Origin: Arcobacter suis CECT 7833
GTDB taxonomy: Bacteria > Campylobacterota > Campylobacteria > Campylobacterales > Arcobacteraceae
Assembly: GCF_003544815.1 (NCBI RefSeq)
Contig: NZ_CP032100.1
Coordinates: 2,170,001 to 2,234,000 of the forward strand
Length of the DNA stretch: 64,000 bases
Direction: 5' to 3'
A program made the translations under genes and the position numbers. Under the pieces are notes generated by a model. That model did no database searches and was not told the DNA's origin. It saw only the letters and a list, made by a program, of their open reading frames with translations. Positions 17,554 through 25,782 of this stretch are shown piece after piece (within the stretch, counting starts at the first letter, position 1; every line of letters starts with the position of its first letter).

Positions 17554-18525
17554 TTATTTATTATTTGAAAATTCAGCAATTAATTTATCTAAATCATCAC
17601 CTATTAAATCATCCGAATCATCACCATGGATGTGTCTTGGTACAGCAACTTCTTTTGTTGCACCATCATCTTCAAATAAATTATTTAAATATAGAGACAA
17701 TTTTCTTATTACTGACATAACTCTTTCGATTTTTTGTCTGTTAATATCATTAAATTGCATTAATTCCATTGCTTGAAAAATTTCTGAATCTTCTGAGTTT
17801 ATTAAATTTTTTAAATCTTTTAAAGAGCTTGTAACTTTATTTGCATTTGCTAAATGTTCATCAAATATTTTTATATTTGGAAATTTATTATTTAATGAAA
17901 CAAGTAAAGCTGATTCTGCTTTAATAAAAACTTCAAAATCTTTTATGTAACTTCTGAATTCATTATTATTATCAAGGGTTAAACTTAATACATCAAATAT
18001 TTGAGAAACTTTCTCCTCTGAATCATTCGCAACTTGACTTAACTGATTAACAACTTTTGTATCTTTTTCTGCTGGCAAGGGAAAAATACCTTCATTTATT
18101 TTAGAAGAAGTCCAATCTTTAACAATTTCATCTTCACTTCTAGTAAGTTTTTTTTCAACTACGCTTACATCATTTTTTGTATCTTCATCTTTACTCAAAT
18201 CTAAAGGTAAATCTTCTTCTTTTTCTAAAATTAAATCTTTTATATTAGCAGTTTCATTTACACTTTCTATTTCACTTAATAATTTCTCAATATCACTATT
18301 ACTAACACTATTAGAACTAGAAAAATCAGCATCATCTTCTGATTCATGTATTTCTATTTTTTCATTAAGTTTTGTATCTTCTTTTAACTCTTCAGTTTGA
18401 GACAATAATTCCTCAATTTCTTGAGTATTAACTTTTACACTTTGTGTTGCTTCTTCTGAATCACCATCATCTTCAATATCAAGACCATTCATTAAGGCTT
18501 CAATCTCTTCTTGGCTCATACTCAT
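17554..18525 (-). CDS. cheZ: CheZ-type CheY-P phosphatase with FliM-like N-terminal motifs
   Basis: The C-terminal part of this 323-residue protein fits the remote CheZ family of Campylobacterota. The segment 'MQFNDINRQKIERVM' (residues 256-270) aligns with the CheZ active-site helix, giving Asp260 and Gln264 with the correct i/i+4 spacing. The last helix, 'DDLDKLIAEF' (310-319), resembles the CheY-binding tail of CheZ. The acidic N-terminal half has three similar motifs: SQEEIEALMNG (4-14), NTQEIEELLSQ (33-43) and SNSDIEKLLSE (76-85 or so), which look like the CheY-binding peptide of FliM. It lies 14 bases downstream of cheY. It should dephosphorylate CheY-P; the FliM-like motifs may recruit it. 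Confidence 0.85.
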   Translation of the reverse strand: MSMSQEEIEALMNGLDIEDDGDSEEATQSVKVNTQEIEELLSQTEELKEDTKLNEKIEIHESEDDADFSSSNSVSNSDIEKLLSEIESVNETANIKDLILEKEEDLPLDLSKDEDTKNDVSVVEKKLTRSEDEIVKDWTSSKINEGIFPLPAEKDTKVVNQLSQVANDSEEKVSQIFDVLSLTLDNNNEFRSYIKDFEVFIKAESALLVSLNNKFPNIKIFDEHLANANKVTSSLKDLKNLINSEDSEIFQAMELMQFNDINRQKIERVMSVIRKLSLYLNNLFEDDGATKEVAVPRHIHGDDSDDLIGDDLDKLIAEFSNNK

Positions 18526-18539
18526 GATAATACCTTATA

Positions 18540-18911
18540 TTATTTTTTCAATACTCCATCGAGCTTTTCTTTCAAAACTTCAGCATTGAAAGGCTTAACT
18601 ATATAATTATTAACACCTGCTTTTAGTGCTGTGATAACTTCACCTTTTCCACCTTCAGTTGTAATCATAATTATAGGCGTTTTTTGATGTATACCTTCGC
18701 TTCTGACCTTTTTAACTAATTCTAAACCATTCATATTAGGCATATTCCAATCTGTTAATATAACATCATAACGACTTTCACTAAGTAGTTTCCAAGCTTT
18801 TACACCATCTTCAGCTTCATCAAAACTATCTTTAGTAAATCCTAATTGCATAACTACGTTTCCAATGATTCTTCTCATTGTAGAGCTATCATCAACTATT
18901 AGAATTCTCAT
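18540..18911 (-). CDS. cheY: Chemotaxis response regulator CheY
   Basis: This is a 123-residue single receiver domain. Asp7-Asp8 form the acidic pocket, Asp54 (in ILTDWNMP) is the phosphorylation site, Thr84/85 is the switch residue, and Lys106 (in VKPF) is conserved. Phosphorylated CheY binds the switch complex and reverses rotation. It is the first gene of the long minus-strand operon that continues with cheZ, and diverges from flgG across a 159-base gap. Confidence 0.96.
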   Translation of the reverse strand: MRILIVDDSSTMRRIIGNVVMQLGFTKDSFDEAEDGVKAWKLLSESRYDVILTDWNMPNMNGLELVKKVRSEGIHQKTPIIMITTEGGKGEVITALKAGVNNYIVKPFNAEVLKEKLDGVLKK

Positions 18912-18951
18912 TAACTATCCCTTGTTTTATAAATATTTTCAATTATTATGC

Positions 18952-18957
18952 ATTATA
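18952..18957 (-). promoter_or_regulatory. -10 element upstream of cheY
   Basis: TATAAT on the minus strand (18957 to 18952), about 40 bases upstream of the cheY ATG. No convincing -35 was found. The leader contains AAGGGA as a ribosome site, 10 or so bases before the ATG. It would start the long cheY-cheZ-flgF-flgB-fliFGH transcript. Confidence 0.4.
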
Positions 18958-19036
18958 TATAATTTGTTTTAAATTTACACTTAATGTATGTAAAAAATAA
19001 TTATCTAAATTTATCTAAGTTTAATTATTCTTAAAA

Positions 19037-19042
19037 TATAAT
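19037..19042 (+). promoter_or_regulatory. -10 element upstream of flgG
   Basis: TATAAT at 19037-19042, 28 bases before the GTG start of flgG, in the divergent cheY/flgG gap. No -35 and no GG-N10-GC sigma-54 element is visible on this strand. Confidence 0.4.
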
Positions 19043-19070
19043 AAATATATGCAATTTTAAAGGATATACC

Positions 19071-19859
19071 GTGATTAGAGGACTTTACACAGCAGCAACA
19101 GGTATGAACTCAATGCAACATCAAATCGATGTAACATCAAATAATATAGCGAATGTTAATACAACAGGTTTTAAACAAGATAGAGCCGAATTTCAGGACT
19201 TAATGTACGAAACATTAAATTATACAGCAGGACAAACTACTCAAACTACTATAAACCCAACAGGAATAAATGTGGGTCTTGGAGTTAGAGTTTCAGGAGT
19301 TCAAAAAAACTTCACTGAAGGTGATTTAAAACTAACATCAAATGAATTAGATTTAGCCATAAAAGGTAAAGGTTTTTTCCAAATTACTTTACCAAGTGGA
19401 GAAACTGCGTATTCTAGAAATGGTGCCTTTAAATTGAATGAAGAAGGTTCTATTGTAAATGGAAGCGGATATGTCCTTAATCCTGAGATTGTAGTTCCTG
19501 ATAATGTTACAAAACTTACTATAGGAACTGATGGTACAGTAACTGCAACTGACCCACAAACAGGTGATATAGTTGATTTAGGGCAAATCACACTAGCTGA
19601 TTTTATAAATCCTGCTGGTCTTACACCATTAGGAGACTCATTATTTATGCAAAGTGCAGCTTCTGGTGATGTTTTAGAAGGTAATCCAACAGAAGAACAA
19701 TTTGGAGCAGTTCAACAAGGAATGATTGAATCGTCTAATGTAAAATTAGTTAATGAAATGGTAGATTTAATTACAGCGCAAAGAGCTTATGAGGCTAATT
19801 CAAAAGCGATTACTACAACTGATAGTATGCTTGATACAGTTAATAGACTAAAAAATTAA
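19071..19859 (+). CDS. flgG: Flagellar distal rod protein FlgG
   Basis: The GTG start at 19071 is preceded by AAAGGA. The 262-residue protein matches FlgG closely along its length: 'MIRGLYTAATGMNSMQHQID', 'SNNIANVNTTGFKQDRAEFQ', 'GKGFFQITLPSGETAYSRNG' and the C-terminal 'MVDLITAQRAYEANSKAITT'. FlgG forms the distal rod in the periplasm. It is the only flagellar structural gene in this cluster on the plus strand, and is followed by two non-flagellar-looking genes. Confidence 0.97.
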   Translation: MIRGLYTAATGMNSMQHQIDVTSNNIANVNTTGFKQDRAEFQDLMYETLNYTAGQTTQTTINPTGINVGLGVRVSGVQKNFTEGDLKLTSNELDLAIKGKGFFQITLPSGETAYSRNGAFKLNEEGSIVNGSGYVLNPEIVVPDNVTKLTIGTDGTVTATDPQTGDIVDLGQITLADFINPAGLTPLGDSLFMQSAASGDVLEGNPTEEQFGAVQQGMIESSNVKLVNEMVDLITAQRAYEANSKAITTTDSMLDTVNRLKN

Positions 19860-19877
19860 AGTAACTAAATAAGATTT

Positions 19878-20252
19878 ATGAAATTAGAAGAATTAAAAAG
19901 ACTTCGTGAAGAAAAATTTTTAGCGCATAAAAAAAAGAAAAGAGCATATTATTTAAAGAAAAAAGAAGTGAAAAAAGTTTATGACTATGAAGAAGAACTC
20001 AATAACGAAAATTTTTCACTTAAAATAAAAGAGATTATCAAGGCTCAAAAAAACTATTTAGATAATAGAAAAGATATAATTATTTCAAAATTAAATGATT
20101 ATAAAAATAAAAAGAAAGAGTATTACGAGCTTAACAAAGAAAAAAGGCTTGAATATGATAAAGAATATAGAGAAAAAAGAAAAGAAGAGCTCAAAGAATA
20201 TAGAAAAGAATATTATAAAAAATTAAAAGAAAATAAAAGTATAAAAGAGTAA
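19878..20252 (+). CDS. Lys/Glu-rich helical protein of unknown function
   Basis: The 124 residues are mostly Lys, Glu, Tyr, Arg and Leu, with no hydrophobic core pattern and no Cys. It is predicted to be a long charged helix or coiled coil with a strongly basic character (several K-K-K runs). The start ATG is 18 bases after flgG, with a weak ribosome site, and the gene ends 3 bases before the next start, so the three genes are probably cotranscribed. I do not recognise a family. It could bind nucleic acid or a membrane surface. Confidence 0.6.
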   Translation: MKLEELKRLREEKFLAHKKKKRAYYLKKKEVKKVYDYEEELNNENFSLKIKEIIKAQKNYLDNRKDIIISKLNDYKNKKKEYYELNKEKRLEYDKEYREKRKEELKEYRKEYYKKLKENKSIKE

Positions 20253-20255
20253 ACA

Positions 20256-21263
20256 ATGCCTGATGAAAACAAACCGTTAGATCCTGATGATATAAATTAC
20301 ACAACAAATACTTATGGTTCGAATAATAATGAGGAAGATGATAGTTCAAAAGATGAACCAGAAGAAAAAATTGAACCACCAGTTGAAGTAAAAGAAGAAT
20401 TTGTTAAACCTAAAAAAAGTAATCTTCATAAAATATTATTTGGAATAGTTGCTTTTTTAATTTTACTTCTAGTTATTGGTATTATTCTTTATTTTACAGG
20501 TTTTTTTGCTCCAAAAGAAGTAAAAAATGTTGAAATTCCTCTTCCAACACAAAATATAGAAAAAGTTGAAGCTCCTGAAAATAATTACAAATTTGATATC
20601 AAAGATATTAACTCAAAAAAACTAAATGAACAATTAGCTACTTTAACTAGTAAAAACTTAAATGAAGAAAAAATTGATGAATTAGAAAAAAAAGAAAATG
20701 AAAAAAAATTACTAGATGAAGAAAAAAGAAAAGAAGATGAGTTATTAAAAAAACAAGAAGAAGAGTTATTAAAACAAAAAACTCAATTAGAGCAAAAGAA
20801 ATTAGAATTAGAAAAACAAAAAATTGAACTTGAATCCATGAAACAACAAGCTTTGCAACTAAAAGAAGAATTAACTACTAATAACAATGTAGATAAATCA
20901 GAAGCAGCAGCTATTGAAGAGTTAGAAAAAGAAAAAATTACTGAACCTGTAATGGATACTATTCCTAAAAAAGCATTAAGAGATAAAAATGATGATAATA
21001 AAAATAATGGTTTTTTATTATTTATAAATGTAGCAAAAATAAAAGGTGTTTTATATAAAAAATATCTTGACAAAATTGTTGCAATTAATGCAGATGTAAA
21101 ACTATGTAGAGATGATAAAAATCGAATTGAGATATATTTTGGACCTTTTGAAAATAGTGAAGATAGAACTAAAATATTAAATAAATTAATCGATAATAAG
21201 TTTAATGAAGCCTATGAATTAGAGTTTACACAAGAAGAATTTGATAAAAGATGTAACTATTAA
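20256..21263 (+). CDS. Membrane-anchored protein with coiled coil and SPOR-like C-terminus
   Basis: The 335-residue protein has an acidic cytoplasmic N-terminus, one membrane segment (residues 59-83), a Lys/Glu/Gln-rich coiled coil (about 140-210) and a C-terminal folded domain (255-335). In that domain 'IEIYFGPFENSEDRTKILNK' resembles the second strand and helix of SPOR domains, which bind denuded peptidoglycan at septa. It is probably an inner-membrane protein reaching into the wall. It ends 2 bases before the convergent rimM stop, with no terminator hairpin. Confidence 0.72.
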   Translation: MPDENKPLDPDDINYTTNTYGSNNNEEDDSSKDEPEEKIEPPVEVKEEFVKPKKSNLHKILFGIVAFLILLLVIGIILYFTGFFAPKEVKNVEIPLPTQNIEKVEAPENNYKFDIKDINSKKLNEQLATLTSKNLNEEKIDELEKKENEKKLLDEEKRKEDELLKKQEEELLKQKTQLEQKKLELEKQKIELESMKQQALQLKEELTTNNNVDKSEAAAIEELEKEKITEPVMDTIPKKALRDKNDDNKNNGFLLFINVAKIKGVLYKKYLDKIVAINADVKLCRDDKNRIEIYFGPFENSEDRTKILNKLIDNKFNEAYELEFTQEEFDKRCNY

Positions 21264-21265
21264 TT

Positions 21266-21799
21266 TTAAGAGTTTTCTAAAATAATTAGTGAATCTTTTA
21301 CTTCTATTTTTTTATTGTTTATATCTATATTTAAAATATATTTGTCAAACACATGTGGTATTAAAAATACTTTTGAAAGACCTTTTTCAACAAGTTCATC
21401 AGAAGTTTGTATTTCTAAATAATCATTTAAAGGATACCGTTGTATCTCTTTAACTTTACCTAATAATAAATCATTTTCATAAACATTACAAGAGATTAAA
21501 TCAAACCAAAAAAATTCATTCTTTTTTAATTTGCAGTTCTCTTTTGTTTGTTCAATTGTTGAATATAATTCTTGATTAGTTAGTTTTTTAGAAGTTTCAA
21601 GATCATCAAAATTTTCAAATTTTATTAGTTCTCGAGAAGTATTGTATTCTGCTACTTTTAATTCTAATTTTCTATTAGTTTTAAAAACAGCACCTTTTTT
21701 AAATTGCTCAGGAAAATCTGTATCCATAAAAAGTCTTAAATGACCTTGTAATCCAACAGCTTTTCCTAATTTCGCTACAAATATATCATTACTATTCAT
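21266..21799 (-). CDS. rimM: Ribosome maturation factor RimM
   Basis: RimM assists 30S head assembly around S19. The product has an N-terminal RimM barrel ('IFVAKLGKAVGLQGHLRLFM') and a C-terminal PRC-barrel part with 'KVFLIPHVFDKYILNIDINN', the typical IP-x-V-x-x-x-I-x-x-I-D ending. I take ATG 21797-21799 (177 residues) as the start. A TTG two codons upstream abuts the khpA stop and is also possible. It is the third gene of the rpsP-khpA-rimM operon, a classic arrangement normally continued by trmD, which is absent here. Confidence 0.9.
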   Translation of the reverse strand: MNSNDIFVAKLGKAVGLQGHLRLFMDTDFPEQFKKGAVFKTNRKLELKVAEYNTSRELIKFENFDDLETSKKLTNQELYSTIEQTKENCKLKKNEFFWFDLISCNVYENDLLLGKVKEIQRYPLNDYLEIQTSDELVEKGLSKVFLIPHVFDKYILNIDINNKKIEVKDSLIILENS

Positions 21800-21805
21800 A
21801 GACAA

Positions 21806-22045
21806 CTATTTCACCACTACTTGTATTTTATATGAAATACCATCTTTTGCTTTACAACCATTTGCCATAGTTTTTAAAGCATTAATCATATTACCATTTT
21901 TACCAATAAGCTTACCAATATCAACACTGTTTACACTAATAATAATTTCAGCAAAATTATCATCAATCAATTCTTTTGTAATAGTAACATCTTCAGGAAC
22001 GCTTACAATTAGTTTTGCATAGTTTTCTATAAATTTAGTAATCAT
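21806..22045 (-). CDS. khpA: KH-domain RNA-binding protein KhpA
   Basis: The 79-residue protein is a single type II KH domain with the 'IGKLIGKNGNMINALKTMAN' GxxG loop (GKNG). It is the standard partner between rpsP and rimM (formerly YlqC). It binds RNA, usually with KhpB. It starts 18 bases after rpsP and ends directly at the rimM start region. Confidence 0.95.
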   Translation of the reverse strand: MITKFIENYAKLIVSVPEDVTITKELIDDNFAEIIISVNSVDIGKLIGKNGNMINALKTMANGCKAKDGISYKIQVVVK

Positions 22046-22063
22046 GTTATTATCTAATTATAA

Positions 22064-22291
22064 TTATTTAGAAGCTAATTTTTTAACTTTTTCAGAAGGT
22101 TTAGCACCAACACTTAACCAATAGTTATATCTTTCTTCGTCAATTTTTAATACTTTTGGCTCAACTACTGGGTTGAAATAACCAATTGATTCAATCCATC
22201 CTGAATCTCTTCTTTTTCTTGAGTCTGTTACAACGATTCTGTAAAATGGTTTTTTGTTTCTTCCCATTCTTGTTAATCTAATTACTGTCAT
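22064..22291 (-). CDS. rpsP: 30S ribosomal protein S16
   Basis: The 75-residue protein begins [20 protein letters not shown], followed by '[20 protein letters not shown]', the S16 signature. A strong AAAGGAAAG ribosome site precedes the ATG. It lies 88 bases after ffh, with khpA and rimM downstream. The ffh-rpsP-rimM arrangement is common in Campylobacterota and other bacteria. Confidence 0.98.
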   Translation of the reverse strand: MTVIRLTRMGRNKKPFYRIVVTDSRKRRDSGWIESIGYFNPVVEPKVLKIDEERYNYWLSVGAKPSEKVKKLASK

Positions 22292-22379
22292 GTTTTCTTT
22301 CCTTTTTTAATTTATAGTATTGAATTCTGAACTCCAAAACGAAAGTTAAAAGTTCACAGCTCAACACTATTTAATTTAT

Positions 22380-23732
22380 TTATCTAGGGATTTTTGGCAT
22401 CCCGTTTGGTCCCATTTGAGACAACATATTTTGTAAACCTTTCATTCCACCCTTAGAAGAAAGTTGTTTTGCCATTTTTGAAGCATTTTTAAATTGCTTT
22501 AAAATTTTGTTTATTTGAACTTCAGAAACTCCAGAACCAACTGCAATTCTTTTTTTTCTGCTAGGATTCATTAAATCTGGGTTTTCTCTTTCTTTTGGAG
22601 TCATAGAACCAATAAGAGCCTTAATTCTTTTTATTTCAGCAGAGTTCTCAAAATCCATATCTTTGATAGGTCCAGCCATTTGTGAAAGCCCTGGAATCAT
22701 TCCAATAATTGATTTCATAGAACCTAATTTACTCATCATAGAAAGTTGATCTAAAAAGTCATTAAAATTAAACTCACCTTTTTTGATTTTTTTACTAACT
22801 TCTTTTGCTTTTTTCTCATCAATAATTGCAGATGTTTTTTCAGCAAGTCCTTCAATATCTCCAAGACCTAATAATCTTGAAACAATTCTATCAGGAATAA
22901 AAACTTCTAAGTCTGGCATTTTTTCACCAGTACCTATAAATCTTAAAGGAACTTCAACTTGATTAGCAATAGAAAGTGCAACCCCACCTTTTGTATCACC
23001 ATCATATTTCGATAAAATAACTCCATCAATTCCAATTTTTTCTTTAAAAGTTGTAGCTGTTTTTGTTGCATCATGACCTGTTAATGCGTCTGCCACATAA
23101 AAGATTTCATTAGGATTAACTGCATCTCTAACATTTTTTAATTGAAGCATTAACTCTTCATCAATTGCAAGTCGTCCAGCTGTATCTATTAATAAAACAT
23201 CATAATGTTCTTTTATAGCTTTCTCTTTTGCAGCAAGTGCAATTTTAATTGGATTAGTTTCATTGTCATCAAAATAAATATCAACTTCAATTTGAGCTGC
23301 AATTTGTTTTAATTGTTCAACTGCTGCAAGTCTTTGTAAGTCACAAGCTGCTACTAAAACTTTTTTCTTTCTAGTTTTTAAATAGTTTGCTAATTTTCCA
23401 GTTGTAGTTGTTTTTCCAGAACCTTGAAGTCCTGTCATTAAAATTGTTGTTGGAGGTGTATTTGAGAAAACAAAACCTTGATTCCCAGAAGTTGTTAAAA
23501 GTTTTGTTAATTCTGTTTTCATTGCTCTTAAAAAAGAGTCTTGTCCAATACCTGCATTTTTTGTTTGTAATTCAATAGCTGATATTAATTCTTTTGTAGT
23601 TTTGTGATGAACATCTGCTTTTAATAAAGCTTTTTTTAGTTCAGATGTAGCTTTCGTTAAAGCTGCAACATCATCTTGATGTCTTATTTTATTAACAGCA
23701 TTTCGTATTGAGCCGGTTATTGAATCAAACAA
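22380..23732 (-). CDS. ffh: Signal recognition particle protein Ffh
   Basis: Ffh targets nascent membrane proteins with 4.5S RNA. The start is best taken as TTG 23730-23732 (MFDSITGSIRNAVNK), because a GGAG at 23740-23743 lies 7 bases upstream. The longer reading from 23747 includes that ribosome site. The product of 450 residues has an N domain, a G domain with 'MTGLQGSGKTTTTGKLANYL', 'LIDTAGRL' and 'LSKYDGDTKGG', and a Met-rich M domain ('IIGMIPGLSQMAG', C-terminal Met-Gly-rich tail). A palindrome covers the start of the leader. Confidence 0.97.
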   Translation of the reverse strand: MFDSITGSIRNAVNKIRHQDDVAALTKATSELKKALLKADVHHKTTKELISAIELQTKNAGIGQDSFLRAMKTELTKLLTTSGNQGFVFSNTPPTTILMTGLQGSGKTTTTGKLANYLKTRKKKVLVAACDLQRLAAVEQLKQIAAQIEVDIYFDDNETNPIKIALAAKEKAIKEHYDVLLIDTAGRLAIDEELMLQLKNVRDAVNPNEIFYVADALTGHDATKTATTFKEKIGIDGVILSKYDGDTKGGVALSIANQVEVPLRFIGTGEKMPDLEVFIPDRIVSRLLGLGDIEGLAEKTSAIIDEKKAKEVSKKIKKGEFNFNDFLDQLSMMSKLGSMKSIIGMIPGLSQMAGPIKDMDFENSAEIKRIKALIGSMTPKERENPDLMNPSRKKRIAVGSGVSEVQINKILKQFKNASKMAKQLSSKGGMKGLQNMLSQMGPNGMPKIPR

Positions 23733-23741
23733 AGTAAATCT

Positions 23742-23761
23742 CCACAATTTTTAAATTGTGG
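23742..23761. repeat. Perfect 9-bp palindrome overlapping the ffh ribosome site and transcription start
   Basis: CCACAATTT (23742-23750) and AAATTGTGG (23753-23761) are separated by 2 bases. The left arm contains two bases of the ffh GGAG ribosome site, and the right arm abuts the -10 box at 23763-23768. A transcript from that -10 would begin inside the right arm, so a DNA operator is more likely than an RNA hairpin. Confidence 0.55.
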
Positions 23762-23762
23762 G

Positions 23763-23768
23763 ATTATA
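23763..23768 (-). promoter_or_regulatory. -10 element of the ffh promoter
   Basis: TATAAT on the minus strand (23768 to 23763), in the context AGTATAATCCC. The same AGTATAATCC occurs upstream of rpsL (40263-40268). Transcription should start near 23756, about 25 bases before the TTG start. Confidence 0.55.
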
Positions 23769-23837
23769 CTTTAAAAATTCTTTAGTTTAGATTAAGTGAA
23801 GTTTCAAGTTTAAGGTAATATTTATATTTTATTTTCA

Positions 23838-23864
23838 ATAAAGTCCCTTGTTTTAGGGATTTTA
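23838..23864. terminator. Imperfect hairpin downstream of the pseudouridine synthase gene
   Basis: AAAGTCCCT and AGGGATTTT (around 23840-23861) form a 9-bp stem with one mismatch and a 6-base loop. It sits about 20 bases past the stop of the pseudouridine synthase at 23883. The T-rich side (TTTTATATTTTT) lies on the plus strand, so it is not a textbook minus-strand terminator. Confidence 0.35.
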
Positions 23865-23882
23865 TATTTTTCTAAAACTTAA

Positions 23883-24641
23883 TTATGAATTAAAGTCATA
23901 CACTCTAAATTCTTTTGGTTCAGGCGATTCAAAAGTATAATCAAAGATTTTAGTTACTTTTGAGTGAAGTAAAACTCTATTTATATTTGAAGCTGTTCTT
24001 CCATAAATTCCATCACCAATAATTGGTAATCCAACAGAATTTAAATGAACTCTAATTTGATGAGTTCTTCCTGATTCAATAACAACTTTTACTTTTGATT
24101 TATTTCCTTCAACTAAAACAGGATAAACTGTACTTTTAGCAGGTTTTCCTCTTTTTAAATCAATTTTTGATTTTGCCATTCCTCTATCTTTTGTAGTAAG
24201 AATTGGTTTATCAATCTCTATTTCTTCAACAACTTTTCCCTCAACGATAGCCACATACTCTTTGTAAACTTTATTTGCTTGGAATTCTTTAATTGCTTTT
24301 TTCTGGAAATCTTCATTTTTTGCAAACATCATAACACCACTTGTTTCTTTATCAAGTCTGTTTAATAAAATTGCACCTTCATATTTTTTAGCAACATCAT
24401 CAGCTGTTAAGAATGCTGGCTTATCAACTACTAAAATATCTTTATCTTCAAATATTACTTTTATTTTTCCAATTTCTTTGATATTAAATTTTGTGTCTGT
24501 TCTAATTTCACCTCGTGCAATTAAAACTTTTTGCTCACCAACTTTTACAACACCTCTATCAATTAACTCTTTTGCTTTTGAGTTTGATATATTTTCTTGT
24601 TGTGCTAATACTTTGTATGCTTTATCATAAGTTACAGCCAT
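23883..24641 (-). CDS. RluA-family rRNA/tRNA pseudouridine synthase
   Basis: The 252-residue protein has an N-terminal S4-like region (residues 10-45) and the RluA catalytic core. The motif 'LLNRLDKETSGVMMFAK' places catalytic Asp97 in NRLD, and 'ESGRTHQIRVHLNSVGLPII' and 'GDGIYG' are the later family motifs. It isomerises uridine in rRNA or tRNA. The exact target (RluC, RluD or TruC type) cannot be told. It overlaps waaA by 10 bases. Confidence 0.9.
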   Translation of the reverse strand: MAVTYDKAYKVLAQQENISNSKAKELIDRGVVKVGEQKVLIARGEIRTDTKFNIKEIGKIKVIFEDKDILVVDKPAFLTADDVAKKYEGAILLNRLDKETSGVMMFAKNEDFQKKAIKEFQANKVYKEYVAIVEGKVVEEIEIDKPILTTKDRGMAKSKIDLKRGKPAKSTVYPVLVEGNKSKVKVVIESGRTHQIRVHLNSVGLPIIGDGIYGRTASNINRVLLHSKVTKIFDYTFESPEPKEFRVYDFNS

Positions 24642-25780
24642 TTGTTTATCTCCTTAATTATAGGTTCAATCGAACCTGCTTTTGTTAGAATTGGTTTTTC
24701 TAAATTTTTTATATTGTTTAAATATTCACCTAATTCATCATTTTCTATTAAATAGTAATTTTTTATACAATCAAAAAGTGATTTTTGATTAAATATATTT
24801 TTACCACTTATAATCTTACAGTTAAAAAAAGCAGGTTCAATTGGATTATGCCCACCTATTTTTTCAAATGCACCACCAAGAATAACCACATCTGATATTG
24901 CATAAATATCATTTAATATCCCCATTTTATCAATCAAAATTATATCAGAATCAAAATCATCTTTTACAGAATATTTTTGATATGAAATATTTTTATCTTT
25001 TATAAAGTCAAGAATTAGAAAATCAACTTTATCAAATCTTTCTGGATGCCTTGGAACTATTATTAATTTTCCTTGCTCTTTTTTGTAAGCATTTAAAATT
25101 AATTTTTCCTCATTTTCATGGGTACTTGCAGCTGTTATTACAACTTGTTTTGGTTTTTCTAACTTTACATTTACTTTTGGTAATTGTGCTAGTTTTATAT
25201 TTCCAATAACTTCCACATTAGAAGCTCCAAGTTCTTCAAGTCTATGTTTATCAACTTCACTTTGTGCAAAAACTTTATCAATATTTTGAAATATTCTTTT
25301 ATAAAAAAAAGAAAATCTTTTATATGATTTATAAGATTTATCTGAAATTCTTGCATTAATTAATAAAGTTTTTGCACCTTTTTTCTTTGCCAATAAAAAA
25401 AGCAAATACCAAAGTTCAGCTTCCATCACAACCAAAACTTTTTGTTTATTTACCCAAAAAGGTAAAAATATTTCAAAAGGTAAATATCTAACATTTGGAG
25501 AGATTTTTTTTGCTTCTTCAAATCCAGTATTTGTTATAACTGAGATATTTGCATTTTCTAAATAATTATCAATCAAAGGTTTGATAGCTTTTGTTTCACC
25601 CATTGAACATGAATGAAACCAAATGCCATTTTCTTTAAATGGAACATTATCTTTTAAAAAAAATTTTGCTGGAATTGCTTGTCTATACTTAGAGTTTCGT
25701 GACTTAAATATCAAATAAGGAATTGCAAGTATATAAATAAAACTTAATACTAAGTAATAAAATATACTAAAAGGGCTCAA
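24632..25780 (-). CDS. waaA: 3-deoxy-D-manno-octulosonic acid (Kdo) transferase WaaA
   Basis: WaaA adds Kdo from CMP-Kdo to lipid A at the inner membrane. The 382-residue GT-B protein has an N-terminal membrane helix (residues 4-24), then 'GIWFHSCSMGETKAIKPLID', where the Glu in SxGE is the catalytic base of the family, and 'FAQSEVDKHRLEELGASNVE' and 'GGAFEKIGGHNPIEPAFFNC', the donor-site motif (GGHNPLEPA). It is adjacent to housekeeping genes, not to other LPS genes. Confidence 0.95.
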   Translation of the reverse strand: MSPFSIFYYLVLSFIYILAIPYLIFKSRNSKYRQAIPAKFFLKDNVPFKENGIWFHSCSMGETKAIKPLIDNYLENANISVITNTGFEEAKKISPNVRYLPFEIFLPFWVNKQKVLVVMEAELWYLLFLLAKKKGAKTLLINARISDKSYKSYKRFSFFYKRIFQNIDKVFAQSEVDKHRLEELGASNVEVIGNIKLAQLPKVNVKLEKPKQVVITAASTHENEEKLILNAYKKEQGKLIIVPRHPERFDKVDFLILDFIKDKNISYQKYSVKDDFDSDIILIDKMGILNDIYAISDVVILGGAFEKIGGHNPIEPAFFNCKIISGKNIFNQKSLFDCIKNYYLIENDELGEYLNNIKNLEKPILTKAGSIEPIIKEINKWL

Positions 25781-25782
25781 GA

